Below, in pieces: positions 1 to 7,812 of a stretch of 64,000 nucleotides of DNA. The stretch spans positions 1 through 64,000 of the forward strand of contig CAXFOB010000033.1 in the NCBI GenBank assembly GCA_964004625.1. Direction: 5' to 3'. The notes under the pieces were generated by a model. The model worked only from the letters and a program-made list of their open reading frames with translations, was not told where the DNA came from and searched no databases. A program made the translations under genes and the position numbers. Source of the stretch: GCA-002697625 sp002697625. GTDB taxonomy: Bacteria > Bacteroidota > Bacteroidia > Flavobacteriales > BACL11. How positions within the stretch are numbered: the stretch's first letter is position 1; every line of letters starts with the position of its first letter.

Positions 1-464
1 AAATTAAATGGAGAAAACTTGGATCTCCAGTAAATGTACAGTTTACTAATACTAATTTATTGTCATTAAGCTCTTTAACTCCATCATCTACATACAAATG
101 GAGGGTTAGATCTGAATGTGATGCTGTTTCAAGTAATGTTTCATCTTTTACTTCATGGCAGTTTTTCAACACTTTATCTTCTGTCAGAATTTCCGCAGGA
201 GATGAGGAACTTGCAGATAATTTAAATTTATATCCTAACCCAACTAAAGGTATCTTTAACATTTCTTTTGTTTCTGATGAAGTCAACAATTTTGAGTTAA
301 CTATTATTGATGCTTTTGGTAAAATTATTGAGATGGAAAACAAGGAGTTGTTTGTAGGAGAATATACAAAACAAGTAGATTTGTCTGAACACCCTAGAGG
401 AATTTATATGGTCCAGATTAAAACTAACAATTCATTTATAACAAAAAGAGTTGTTGTTCAATAA
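1..464 (+). CDS. T9SS type A sorting-domain protein, C-terminal part (5' end outside window)
   Basis: The reading frame is open from the first bases of the window (codons from position 3), so this is the C-terminal end of a longer gene; the TTG at 60 is not a credible start. The visible part has a fibronectin type III-like strand pattern (LTPSSTYKWRVRSEC) followed by a type IX secretion sorting domain of about 80 residues. That domain starts at NLYPNPTKGIFNISF and ends with GIYMVQI and a basic KRVVVQ tail. Such domains direct export across the outer membrane and are usually cleaved or linked to anionic lipopolysaccharide. The function of the missing N-terminal part cannot be judged. A hairpin terminator follows 21 bases after the stop. 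Confidence 0.88.
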   Translation, partial: IKWRKLGSPVNVQFTNTNLLSLSSLTPSSTYKWRVRSECDAVSSNVSSFTSWQFFNTLSSVRISAGDEELADNLNLYPNPTKGIFNISFVSDEVNNFELTIIDAFGKIIEMENKELFVGEYTKQVDLSEHPRGIYMVQIKTNNSFITKRVVVQ

Positions 465-484
465 TAAGATATTATTAATTAATG

Positions 485-515
485 AAAAATTCGAGAAACT
501 TCTCGAATTTTTTTT
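485..515 (+). terminator. Rho-independent terminator after the T9SS protein
   Basis: An 11-bp perfect stem (AAAATTCGAGA at 486-496 with TCTCGAATTTT at 501-511) and a 4-base loop runs directly into a T tract. It separates the sorting-domain gene from the MBOAT gene starting at 526. Confidence 0.85.
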
Positions 516-525
516 ATAGAAAAAA

Positions 526-1944
526 ATGTTATTTAATACTTTAGAATACTTCTTGTTTCTCCCAATTACTTTTTTTCTTTATTGGGCAATAAAAGAATCC
601 AGATATCAAAATATATTCATTCTGATTAGTAGTTATATTTTTTATGGATGGTGGGATTGGAGATTTTTATTTTTGATTTTTCTTTCTACGTTTGTTGATT
701 ATTTTGTTGCTATCAGAATTGAAGAAAATCACAAGCAAAAAAGAAAGAAAATATATTTATTAATTAGTATTATATTTAATCTTTCTATACTTGGATTTTT
801 TAAATATTATAATTTTTTTGTTGATTCATGGATAGAATTACTGTCAAAAATTGGATATCAAGTTACAGATGTTTGGACATTAAAAATTATTTTACCAGTT
901 GGAATTTCTTTCTACACATTTCAAACAATGTCGTATTCGCTTGATGTTTACAGAAGTGAAATAAAGGCTACAAAAGATTTTATTTCTTTTGCTTCATTTG
1001 TAAGTTTTTTTCCACAACTAGTAGCTGGACCAATTGAACGAGCCTCTAATTTACTTCCGCAAATTTTAAATAAGAGAAAATTTGATTATAAACAATCAGT
1101 TAATGGATTAAAACTAATATTGTGGGGGTTATTCAAAAAAGTTGTTATTGCAGATTCTCTTTCGTTACTAGTTACTCCTATTTTTGAGAATTACACATCA
1201 TTAAATGGTGGAGAGTTATTATTAGGACTTATTTATTTCTCTTTCCAAATATATTGCGATTTTAGTGGTTATTCTGACATTGCTATTGGTACAGCAAAGA
1301 TGTTTGGTATTGAACTCCGATCTAATTTCATTTTCCCTTATTTCTCAAGAGATATTTCTGAATTCTGGAGAAGATGGCATGTGTCTTTATCTTCTTGGTT
1401 CAGAGATTATATATATATTCCTTTAGGCGGTTCAAAAAAAGGGAAGTGGATAACAATCAGAAATATCTTCATTATTTTTATCATTAGCGGTTTCTGGCAT
1501 GGAGATAATTTTACTTTTATCACATGGGGATTAATCCATGCGTTATTGTATTTAGCAATAGCTGTCTCGAATAAAAACAGGAGATATACTACGGCTATAG
1601 TAGCTGCAAACAGAATGACCCCATCAATAAAAGAGATCTTTCAAATAAGTATTACATTTTTCACAGTTATGATTTCTTGGGTGTTTTTTAGGAGTAATAC
1701 AATAATAGATTCATTTCTCTACTTACAGAAAATGATGATTAATTTTTCCATTCCTATTTCTTATAGATCAGGATTAGTTTATATCTTCTTTTTTATTGTG
1801 TCTGATTGGTTAAATAGAAAAGATGAAAGGAATCCATTAAATATTTCTAGCGTATATGTTAGGTGGACCACTTATATTCTAATGTTATTATTAATTTTTG
1901 GGCATGGAGGTCAGAAAAACGAATTTATCTATTTTCAATTTTAA
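526..1944 (+). CDS. MBOAT family membrane-bound O-acyltransferase (AlgI/DltB-like)
   Basis: A 472-residue, very hydrophobic protein with about ten or more membrane segments. It has the family hallmarks: WRRWHVSLSSWFRDYIYIPLGG with a conserved His at residue 285, and SGFWHGDNFTF with the presumed catalytic His at 325. AlgI/DltB/PatA-type MBOAT proteins move acyl groups, usually acetyl, across the inner membrane for transfer to a polysaccharide or other envelope polymer in the periplasm. The next gene starts 1 base after this stop and encodes an SGNH-like membrane-anchored protein, the usual partner in such two-component O-acylation systems. The acceptor polymer is unknown. Length is normal for the family. 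Confidence 0.93.
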   Translation: MLFNTLEYFLFLPITFFLYWAIKESRYQNIFILISSYIFYGWWDWRFLFLIFLSTFVDYFVAIRIEENHKQKRKKIYLLISIIFNLSILGFFKYYNFFVDSWIELLSKIGYQVTDVWTLKIILPVGISFYTFQTMSYSLDVYRSEIKATKDFISFASFVSFFPQLVAGPIERASNLLPQILNKRKFDYKQSVNGLKLILWGLFKKVVIADSLSLLVTPIFENYTSLNGGELLLGLIYFSFQIYCDFSGYSDIAIGTAKMFGIELRSNFIFPYFSRDISEFWRRWHVSLSSWFRDYIYIPLGGSKKGKWITIRNIFIIFIISGFWHGDNFTFITWGLIHALLYLAIAVSNKNRRYTTAIVAANRMTPSIKEIFQISITFFTVMISWVFFRSNTIIDSFLYLQKMMINFSIPISYRSGLVYIFFFIVSDWLNRKDERNPLNISSVYVRWTTYILMLLLIFGHGGQKNEFIYFQF

Positions 1945-1945
1945 G

Positions 1946-2815
1946 ATGAAGAAATTTATAAAAAGAGGTGTGTTGTTTTTAATAATTACAGGGATTGTAA
2001 GTCTTATAGTAGGATTCCTTTCCGTTTTTGTTTCTAAGAAAACCTTTGAATATAAAATTAAAGAGAAAAAGAATATACTAATTGTTGGTAATTCTCATAC
2101 AGAATGTTCTGTAAATGATTCAATTATTTCAAATTCTGTAAATCTCTCACAGAGCGCCTCTTCATATTTCTATAGTTATATGAAGATTCGAGAGTTTACA
2201 AAATATAATCCTCAAATTGATACTGTTATAATAAGTTTTTCTGATAATGATCTTTTCTCCCAGAAAGAAAAGTGGTTTTCATCATCTCAGAAAATAAATA
2301 ATAAGATGACAAGGCATATTATTCTATTTAATAAAGATGATTATTTAGATCTTTTTAAATCGAATCCTTTAGAGGTAAGTTTTCAAACTTTTATTTTGTA
2401 CTCAGATTTTTACAATTTACACATGCAAAAAAGAGATTTTATAGGTAGTTATAACAAAATAAACGTCAATAAAATAGACGAAGCTATTATAGAGTTTAAT
2501 CTGAGCCCCCCTATAGTTGATGAAGAAATAGCAATTACTGAATTAAAATATCTCCAAAAGATATATGAGTTTACACAAGAAAGTAATATTAAACTTATTT
2601 TATTAAATACACCTATTCATCCGATTCTTGAAAAGCATTTTTCCGTAATTAAAGCCAGAAACCTGGAAATTGTTTCAGAAAAAATGCCGAATGCCACATA
2701 TTTTGACCATACATCTTTTGTGTTAGAAAATTCCATGTATGCAGATTTAAGTCATTTAAATAATAAAGGTTCAAATAAATACTCAGAATTTTTACAGTCA
2801 ATATTTAACAAATAA
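1946..2815 (+). CDS. Membrane-anchored SGNH/AlgX-DltD-like protein, partner of the MBOAT
   Basis: A 289-residue protein with one N-terminal membrane anchor (about residues 8-30), the rest presumably periplasmic. It shows ILIVGNSH (residues 44-51), resembling SGNH block I, and a late DLSH (Asp267, His270), the position expected for the catalytic Asp-His pair. I chose the ATG at 1946, directly after the upstream stop, over an upstream ATG at 1898 that would overlap the MBOAT gene and put a polar stretch before the anchor. Placement after an MBOAT gene suggests it completes acyl transfer to the glycan. The family assignment rests on motifs and context and is moderately secure; the substrate is not known. 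Confidence 0.75.
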   Translation: MKKFIKRGVLFLIITGIVSLIVGFLSVFVSKKTFEYKIKEKKNILIVGNSHTECSVNDSIISNSVNLSQSASSYFYSYMKIREFTKYNPQIDTVIISFSDNDLFSQKEKWFSSSQKINNKMTRHIILFNKDDYLDLFKSNPLEVSFQTFILYSDFYNLHMQKRDFIGSYNKINVNKIDEAIIEFNLSPPIVDEEIAITELKYLQKIYEFTQESNIKLILLNTPIHPILEKHFSVIKARNLEIVSEKMPNATYFDHTSFVLENSMYADLSHLNNKGSNKYSEFLQSIFNK

Positions 2816-2848
2816 TACGTAATACTTCTACAGGTAATTTTTTTTTTA

Positions 2849-2856
2849 TATTTTTG
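2849..2856 (+). promoter_or_regulatory. Candidate -7 promoter element for rimP-nusA-infB
   Basis: TATTTTTG is an exact match to the Bacteroidota -7 consensus TAnnTTTG. It lies about 60 bases before the rimP start and would give a leader containing the hairpin at 2881-2905. I see no clear -33 TTTG. Confidence 0.5.
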
Positions 2857-2880
2857 CAAAGAAGTTAATAGAAGAAAGAT

Positions 2881-2905
2881 AAGGAGGGGCGGTTAGCCCC
2901 TTCTT
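2881..2905 (+). promoter_or_regulatory. Leader hairpin ten bases before the rimP start
   Basis: AAGGAGGGGC pairs with GCCCCTTCTT across a GGTTA loop, a 10-bp stem with one G-U pair, followed by TTATTATAG. The stem ends about 10 bases before the rimP ATG. It resembles a weak terminator or attenuator, or a structure occluding the translation start. Function is inferred. Confidence 0.55.
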
Positions 2906-2915
2906 TTATTATAGT

Positions 2916-3368
2916 ATGATATCAAAAGAAAGAGTAGAAGAGTTAGCCTTAGAAAAAATAGTAGAACTAGATTGTTTTTTGGTAGATGTAAAAGTTAGTG
3001 CAACAAACGATATTACTATTTTGTTTGATAAAAATAATGGAGTAGTGGTAAAAGATTGTTTAAATGTAAGTCGACATATAGAAGGAAGTTTGGATAGAGA
3101 TATTGAAGACTATCAACTTACTGTTTGTTCTCCTGGAATTGATAAAGCTTTTGTTGTAAGCGAGCAATACCAAAAAAATATTGGAAGAGATGTAAAAGTG
3201 AAAACTACTGCAGGAGAAAAGATAAAAGGGAAACTAATTTCCTTTAATGAAGATCTTGTGTTAGAAATAGAAACAAAACAAAAAAAGAAAAAGGAATCAT
3301 TAATAGAAAAGATTAATATTCCTATAGATAAAATAAAAGAAACGAAACTGATAATAAAATTTAAATAA
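2916..3368 (+). CDS. rimP: Ribosome maturation factor RimP
   Basis: A 150-residue protein of the normal RimP length. It has the N-terminal alpha/beta domain with DCFLVDVKVS and the family motif region VSRHIEGSLDRDIEDYQLTVCSPGID, plus an SH3-like C-terminal domain (VKVKTTAGEKIKGKL). RimP is needed for 30S subunit maturation. The order rimP-nusA-infB is a widely conserved operon and supports the call. nusA follows after an 8-base gap. A hairpin sits just before the start codon, so regulation by leader structure is possible. Confidence 0.95.
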   Translation: MISKERVEELALEKIVELDCFLVDVKVSATNDITILFDKNNGVVVKDCLNVSRHIEGSLDRDIEDYQLTVCSPGIDKAFVVSEQYQKNIGRDVKVKTTAGEKIKGKLISFNEDLVLEIETKQKKKKESLIEKINIPIDKIKETKLIIKFK

Positions 3369-3376
3369 GTAATAAA

Positions 3377-4618
3377 ATGAATGTTGAAAATCTAATTGAT
3401 TCGTTCTCGGAGTTTAAAGAAGTAAAAAATATTGATAGAGAAACAATGATGAGTATCTTAGAGGATGTTTTTAAAACTGTTTTAGAAAAAAAATATGATG
3501 GAGCAGAAATCTTTGATGTAATTATTAATGTTGATAAAGGAGATTTAGAAATCTGGAGAAATAGAGAGGTAGTTGCAGATAATGAAATTGAAGATGAAAA
3601 CACTCAAATTAAACTTTCGGATGCCTTAAAAATAGAGGATGATTATGAAGTTGGGGAGGAAGTTTCCGAACAAGTGAGTTTCGAATCTGAATTTGGAAGA
3701 AGACAAGTTCTTTCTATCCGTCAGAATTTAGTGGGAAGAATTAATGATTTACATCGAGATGAAATTCTAAAAAATTACCAAAATAGAATTGGTGAGATTG
3801 TGAATGCGGAAGTATATCAAATTTGGAAAAATGAAATTTTATTGCAAGATGATGATGGTAACGATTTAATTTTGCCAAAGTCAGAACAGATACCAAGAGA
3901 TTTCTTTAAAAAAGGAGACAACGTAAGAACTGTAGTAAAATCTGCAGAGTTAAGAAATAACAAATCTCATATTGTACTTTCCAGAATTGCTCCAGAGTTT
4001 ATTGAAAGACTTTTTGAAATGGAAGTTCCGGAGGTATTTGACGGAATTATTACTATTAAAAAAGTTGTGAGAATGCCAGGAGAAAGAGCGAAAGTTATGG
4101 TAGAGTCTTATGATGATAGAATTGATCCGGTAGGTGCTTGTGTTGGAGTCAAAGGAAGTAGAATTCATGGAATAGTTCGAGAGCTTAGAAATGAGAATAT
4201 TGATGTGATTAATCATACAGAAAACATGAACTTACTTATTTCGAGAGCTTTAAGTCCTGCAAAAGTAACATCTATAGAAATGAATGACGAAAAGAAAACA
4301 GCAAATGTTTATATGACTCCAGATCAAGTTTCATTAGCTATTGGTAAAAGAGGATATAATATTAAATTAGCAGGAGATCTTACTGGATATGAAATAGATG
4401 TATACAGAGATTCAGAAGGGTTTGAAGATGATGTTTCTTTATCAGAATTCTCTGATGAAATAGATACTTGGGTAATAGAAACTTTACAAGGTATAGGATG
4501 TGATTCCGCTAGAAGCGTATTAGAAATAGAAGCGGATGACCTTGTTAAAAGAACAGATTTAGAACAAGAAACTGTAGAAAATGTATTAAATATACTAAAA
4601 GCGGAATTTGAAGATTAA
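3377..4618 (+). CDS. nusA: Transcription termination/antitermination protein NusA
   Basis: A 413-residue protein with the NusA domain order: an N-terminal RNA polymerase-binding domain (about 1-125), an S1 domain (about 130-200), two KH domains (about 200-345, with GACVGVKGSRIHGIVREL and SLAIGKRGYNIKLAG) and a short C-terminal helix-hairpin-helix segment rich in acidic residues. NusA binds RNA polymerase and nascent RNA, modulating pausing, termination and rRNA antitermination. It lies between rimP and infB as in most bacteria. It lacks the long duplicated acidic repeats of E. coli NusA, which is normal outside Proteobacteria. Confidence 0.97.
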   Translation: MNVENLIDSFSEFKEVKNIDRETMMSILEDVFKTVLEKKYDGAEIFDVIINVDKGDLEIWRNREVVADNEIEDENTQIKLSDALKIEDDYEVGEEVSEQVSFESEFGRRQVLSIRQNLVGRINDLHRDEILKNYQNRIGEIVNAEVYQIWKNEILLQDDDGNDLILPKSEQIPRDFFKKGDNVRTVVKSAELRNNKSHIVLSRIAPEFIERLFEMEVPEVFDGIITIKKVVRMPGERAKVMVESYDDRIDPVGACVGVKGSRIHGIVRELRNENIDVINHTENMNLLISRALSPAKVTSIEMNDEKKTANVYMTPDQVSLAIGKRGYNIKLAGDLTGYEIDVYRDSEGFEDDVSLSEFSDEIDTWVIETLQGIGCDSARSVLEIEADDLVKRTDLEQETVENVLNILKAEFED

Positions 4619-4634
4619 ACTAGATAGATAAAAT

Positions 4635-7211
4635 ATGTCTGAAAAGAAAAGTGTTAGGCTAAATAAATTAGCTAAGGAATTCAATGTAAGTATGGATAGA
4701 ATTCTTTCCTTCCTTGAGAACAAAGGAGTGGAAGGGATAAAGCCATCTTCTAAAATTCCACATGATTTGCACATGGATTTATTAGGAGAATTTCAACCAG
4801 ATTTAAGGGCGAAAATTGCTGCCGATATAGCGTCTAAGGAAAGAGAAGCTAAAAGAGAGGAGCAAAGGATACAAGAAGAACAGACTAAAATTAAAGAGGA
4901 GGAAGAAAAACAAAAAGCTGATACTATAGATGATAAAAAGAAAAAGTCGTCTCCTAAAAAAGAATCTGATTCTGGTTTAGAAAATAAAGCTGTAAAGGTT
5001 TTAGGAAAAATAGATTTAGATAAGAGTAAAGAAGAGTCTGAAACTCATGAAATCTCAGAAACTACAGAAGATGCTGTAAATACAGAAACAGGAGTGATAA
5101 AAGCTGAAGCGAAAAAACTTTCTGGACCTAAAATTACTGGAGCAAAGATTGATTTAGAAAAACTTACTCCGAACAAGAAGAGTCCTGTAGCTACTTCTGC
5201 AGGAAAAATTGGAGACCCAAAAAAGAAAAGAAAAAGGATTACTAATAAAATAAATCCTAAGAAATTTGTAAAAAATAAAGGAAAGACCGCTAAGACTCCG
5301 ATAGAGATTTCTCCTGAAGAGGCTCAAAGAAGAATTAGAGAAACTTTAGCAAAGCTTCAAGGTGGAGGTAAAAAGAAATCTGTAAAAAACAGAAGAGAAA
5401 AGAGACTTGCTCATAAAGAAATTGCAGACCAGGAATTACAAGAAAAAGTAACCGAAGGTAAAACAATTAAGATTGCGGAATTTGCAACTGCAAACGAGCT
5501 TTCTACCATGATGGAGGTTCCAGTGAATGAAATTATTGCTTCTTTAATGTCGTTAGGATTTATGGTTACTATGAATCAGAGATTAGATGCAGAAACTTTA
5601 CAAATTATTGTTGAGGATTTTGGGTTTGAAGTAGAGTTTGTAGGAGCGGATGTTCAAGAGTCTATTGATATTGAGGAATCAGACAAAGAAGGTGATTTAC
5701 TCGAAAGATCTCCTATTGTAACAATTATGGGGCATGTTGATCACGGAAAAACATCTTTATTAGATTATATTAGAGAGGCAAATGTAATTGCAGGAGAAGC
5801 TGGAGGAATAACTCAACATATTGGAGCTTATGAGGTTACATTACCAAACGGAAAACGCATATCTTTCCTTGACACCCCAGGACATGAGGCTTTTACTGCT
5901 ATGAGGGCAAGGGGAGCTAAAATTACAGATATTGTTGTAATTGTAATAGCGGCTGATGATAGAGTAATGCCTCAAACAAAAGAAGCAATTAGTCATGCTC
6001 AGGCGGCAGATGTTCCAATTATTTTTGCTATAAATAAAGTAGATAAGGACACATCAGATCCGGAGAAGATTAAAGGCGAACTTGCGGAACTAAATTTATT
6101 AGTTGAAGATTGGGGAGGAAAAATTCAGTCTCAAGATATTTCTGCAAAAACAGGTTTAGGAGTCCCTGAAATTTTAGAAAAGATATTATTAGAATCAGAG
6201 ATGCTAGAGTTAAAAGCGAATCCTAACAGATCAGCAGTAGGTTCAGTTATTGAAGCTTCTCTTGATAAAGGTAAAGGATATGTTACTACCATATTAGTAC
6301 AGAAAGGAACTTTAAAAGTAGGAGATTATGTGTTAGCAGGTTCTTATTCGGGTAAAATCAAAGCACTTTTAAATGAAAGAGGTAATCCTATAAAGGAAGC
6401 AGGCCCTTCTACTCCAGCAACCTTGTTAGGATTAAATGGAGCTCCTACAGCAGGAGATGTATTTATTGTAATGGAAAGTGAGCAAGAGGCCAAAAAAGTT
6501 GCAACAAAAAGAATGCAACTACAAAGAGAACAGTCTGTAAGAACTCAAAAACATATTACGCTTGATGAGATTGGAAGAAGAATTGCATTAGGGGACTTCC
6601 AAGAGTTAAATATAATTGTAAAAGGTGATGTGGACGGATCTATTGAAGCCTTATCAGACTCTTTAGAGAAATTATCTACAGACGCTATTAAAGTAAATAT
6701 CATTCAGAAGGCTGTTGGTCAAATTTCTGAATCTGATATTATGCTGGCTTCTGCATCTGACGCTATCGTTATCGGATTCCAAGTTCGTCCGTCATTACAA
6801 GCAAGAAAACTTGCAGAAACGGAACAGATAGACATTAGATTATACTCAGTAATATATCAAGCAATTGAAGAAATAAAACTTGCAATGGAAGGGATGTTGT
6901 CTCCTGATTTTGAAGAGAAAATAGTTTGTAATATTGAAATTAGAGAAACATTTAAAATTTCTAAAGTTGGTACAATTGCAGGTTGTATGGTGTTAGATGG
7001 AAAACTTAATAGAAAATCAGGGATAAGAATTATTAGAGATGGTGTTGTGGTATATACAGGAAAATTATCTTCTCTAAAAAGATTCAAAGATGATGTTCAG
7101 GAAGTTCAGAAAGGATATGAATGTGGTCTTTCTATCGAAAATTACAATGATATAAAGGTTGGTGATATTGTTGAAGGATATGAAGAGGTTGAGGTTAAGA
7201 GAACTCTTTAG
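4635..7211 (+). CDS. infB: Translation initiation factor IF-2
   Basis: An 858-residue protein. The N-terminal part carries an IF-2 N-domain (residues 1-60) and a long charged linker rich in Lys, Glu and Arg; a second IF2_N-type domain follows near 275-330. The GTPase domain has G1 GHVDHGKTS (366-374), G3 DTPGHE (from 413) and G4 NKVD, followed by the OB-like, alpha/beta and C-terminal initiator-tRNA-binding domains ending in VGDIVEGYEEVEVKRTL. IF-2 positions fMet-tRNA on the 30S subunit and promotes subunit joining. The gene follows nusA by 16 bases. Its stop overlaps the stop of the convergent SPOR gene by 4 bases. Confidence 0.97.
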   Translation: MSEKKSVRLNKLAKEFNVSMDRILSFLENKGVEGIKPSSKIPHDLHMDLLGEFQPDLRAKIAADIASKEREAKREEQRIQEEQTKIKEEEEKQKADTIDDKKKKSSPKKESDSGLENKAVKVLGKIDLDKSKEESETHEISETTEDAVNTETGVIKAEAKKLSGPKITGAKIDLEKLTPNKKSPVATSAGKIGDPKKKRKRITNKINPKKFVKNKGKTAKTPIEISPEEAQRRIRETLAKLQGGGKKKSVKNRREKRLAHKEIADQELQEKVTEGKTIKIAEFATANELSTMMEVPVNEIIASLMSLGFMVTMNQRLDAETLQIIVEDFGFEVEFVGADVQESIDIEESDKEGDLLERSPIVTIMGHVDHGKTSLLDYIREANVIAGEAGGITQHIGAYEVTLPNGKRISFLDTPGHEAFTAMRARGAKITDIVVIVIAADDRVMPQTKEAISHAQAADVPIIFAINKVDKDTSDPEKIKGELAELNLLVEDWGGKIQSQDISAKTGLGVPEILEKILLESEMLELKANPNRSAVGSVIEASLDKGKGYVTTILVQKGTLKVGDYVLAGSYSGKIKALLNERGNPIKEAGPSTPATLLGLNGAPTAGDVFIVMESEQEAKKVATKRMQLQREQSVRTQKHITLDEIGRRIALGDFQELNIIVKGDVDGSIEALSDSLEKLSTDAIKVNIIQKAVGQISESDIMLASASDAIVIGFQVRPSLQARKLAETEQIDIRLYSVIYQAIEEIKLAMEGMLSPDFEEKIVCNIEIRETFKISKVGTIAGCMVLDGKLNRKSGIRIIRDGVVVYTGKLSSLKRFKDDVQEVQKGYECGLSIENYNDIKVGDIVEGYEEVEVKRTL

Positions 7212-7630
7212 TCAAACTCTCCTATCGGTACAATAACTTCAGTAATAAAACAACTCGGATATTCTGAGATGATGAAGTTTTTTAGTTTTTCAGCTTCTAG
7301 TTTTGTTCTAAATTTACCGACTTTAACTTTCCAGTTTGGACTAACTCTTTCATAGCTTACGCTTTTTATTTTCGGAAATTGTTTCATAAATTTATATTTC
7401 ATCCTTTGGGCTTTCTCTCTACTTGATCCTAAATAAATTTGAACACAATATCCTTCAACCCCTTCTTTTAATAAATTTATTTGTTGATTTCTTTCCATTA
7501 GTTCATAAATTCCTTCTTGCATATTTATCTCGATTGTTAATTTTTTCCTTTCAGAAATACTGTCAGATTGAATTTGTGAAAAACAAAATTGAGGAATGAG
7601 AAATAGTAAAATAGTGATATGTTTTTTCAT
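7208..7630 (-). CDS. SPOR-domain protein with signal peptide
   Basis: A 140-residue protein beginning with a Sec signal peptide (MKKHITILLFLIPQFCFSQ). Its C-terminal two thirds resembles a SPOR domain: GYCVQIYLGSSREKAQRMK, then WKVKVGKFRTKLEAEKL. SPOR domains bind denuded glycan strands of septal peptidoglycan, so a periplasmic cell-wall or division-related role is plausible but unproven. The stop overlaps that of infB by 4 bases on the other strand. A TATTTTTG element ends 5 bases before the ATG, implying a leaderless or nearly leaderless transcript. Confidence 0.85.
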   Translation of the reverse strand: MKKHITILLFLIPQFCFSQIQSDSISERKKLTIEINMQEGIYELMERNQQINLLKEGVEGYCVQIYLGSSREKAQRMKYKFMKQFPKIKSVSYERVSPNWKVKVGKFRTKLEAEKLKNFIISEYPSCFITEVIVPIGEFD

Positions 7631-7635
7631 GCGTC

Positions 7636-7643
7636 CAAAAATA
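7636..7643 (-). promoter_or_regulatory. Candidate -7 element for the SPOR gene, placed for a leaderless mRNA
   Basis: On the minus strand the sequence is TATTTTTG, an exact TAnnTTTG match, with only 5 bases between it and the A of the start codon at 7630. Transcription would start at or within a base or two of the ATG. Confidence 0.45.
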
Positions 7644-7720
7644 GAAAAATATTGTAATAAAACTTCTCCTAAAAAAAGAAAAAAAAGATGTTATTTAGAA
7701 TAAGTATAAATTATATTAAT

Positions 7721-7741
7721 CTACAGATTTGCTACAGATTT
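7721..7741 (+). repeat. Tandem direct repeat CTACAGATTT upstream of actA
   Basis: Two copies of CTACAGATTT (7721-7730 and 7732-7741) repeat with an 11-base period, about one helical turn. They lie about 36-56 bases before the candidate -7 element at 7777, where an activator could bind. No regulator is recognised; this could be chance in AT-rich DNA. Confidence 0.4.
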
Positions 7742-7776
7742 CAAAATTAGAAATAGAAAAATCCAATATAAAATAG

Positions 7777-7784
7777 TAAATTTG
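7777..7784 (+). promoter_or_regulatory. Candidate -7 element for the alternative complex III operon
   Basis: TAAATTTG matches TAnnTTTG and lies 28 bases before the actA ATG. It is the best promoter candidate in the 182-base gap between the SPOR gene and actA. No clear -33 TTTG is seen. Confidence 0.45.
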
Positions 7785-7812
7785 CAAACGAAAAAATTGA
7801 ATATTTAAAAAT

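Noticed and set aside
1898..1945. Upstream ATG for the SGNH-like gene
   Set aside because: It overlaps the end of the MBOAT gene and puts 16 polar residues before the membrane anchor.
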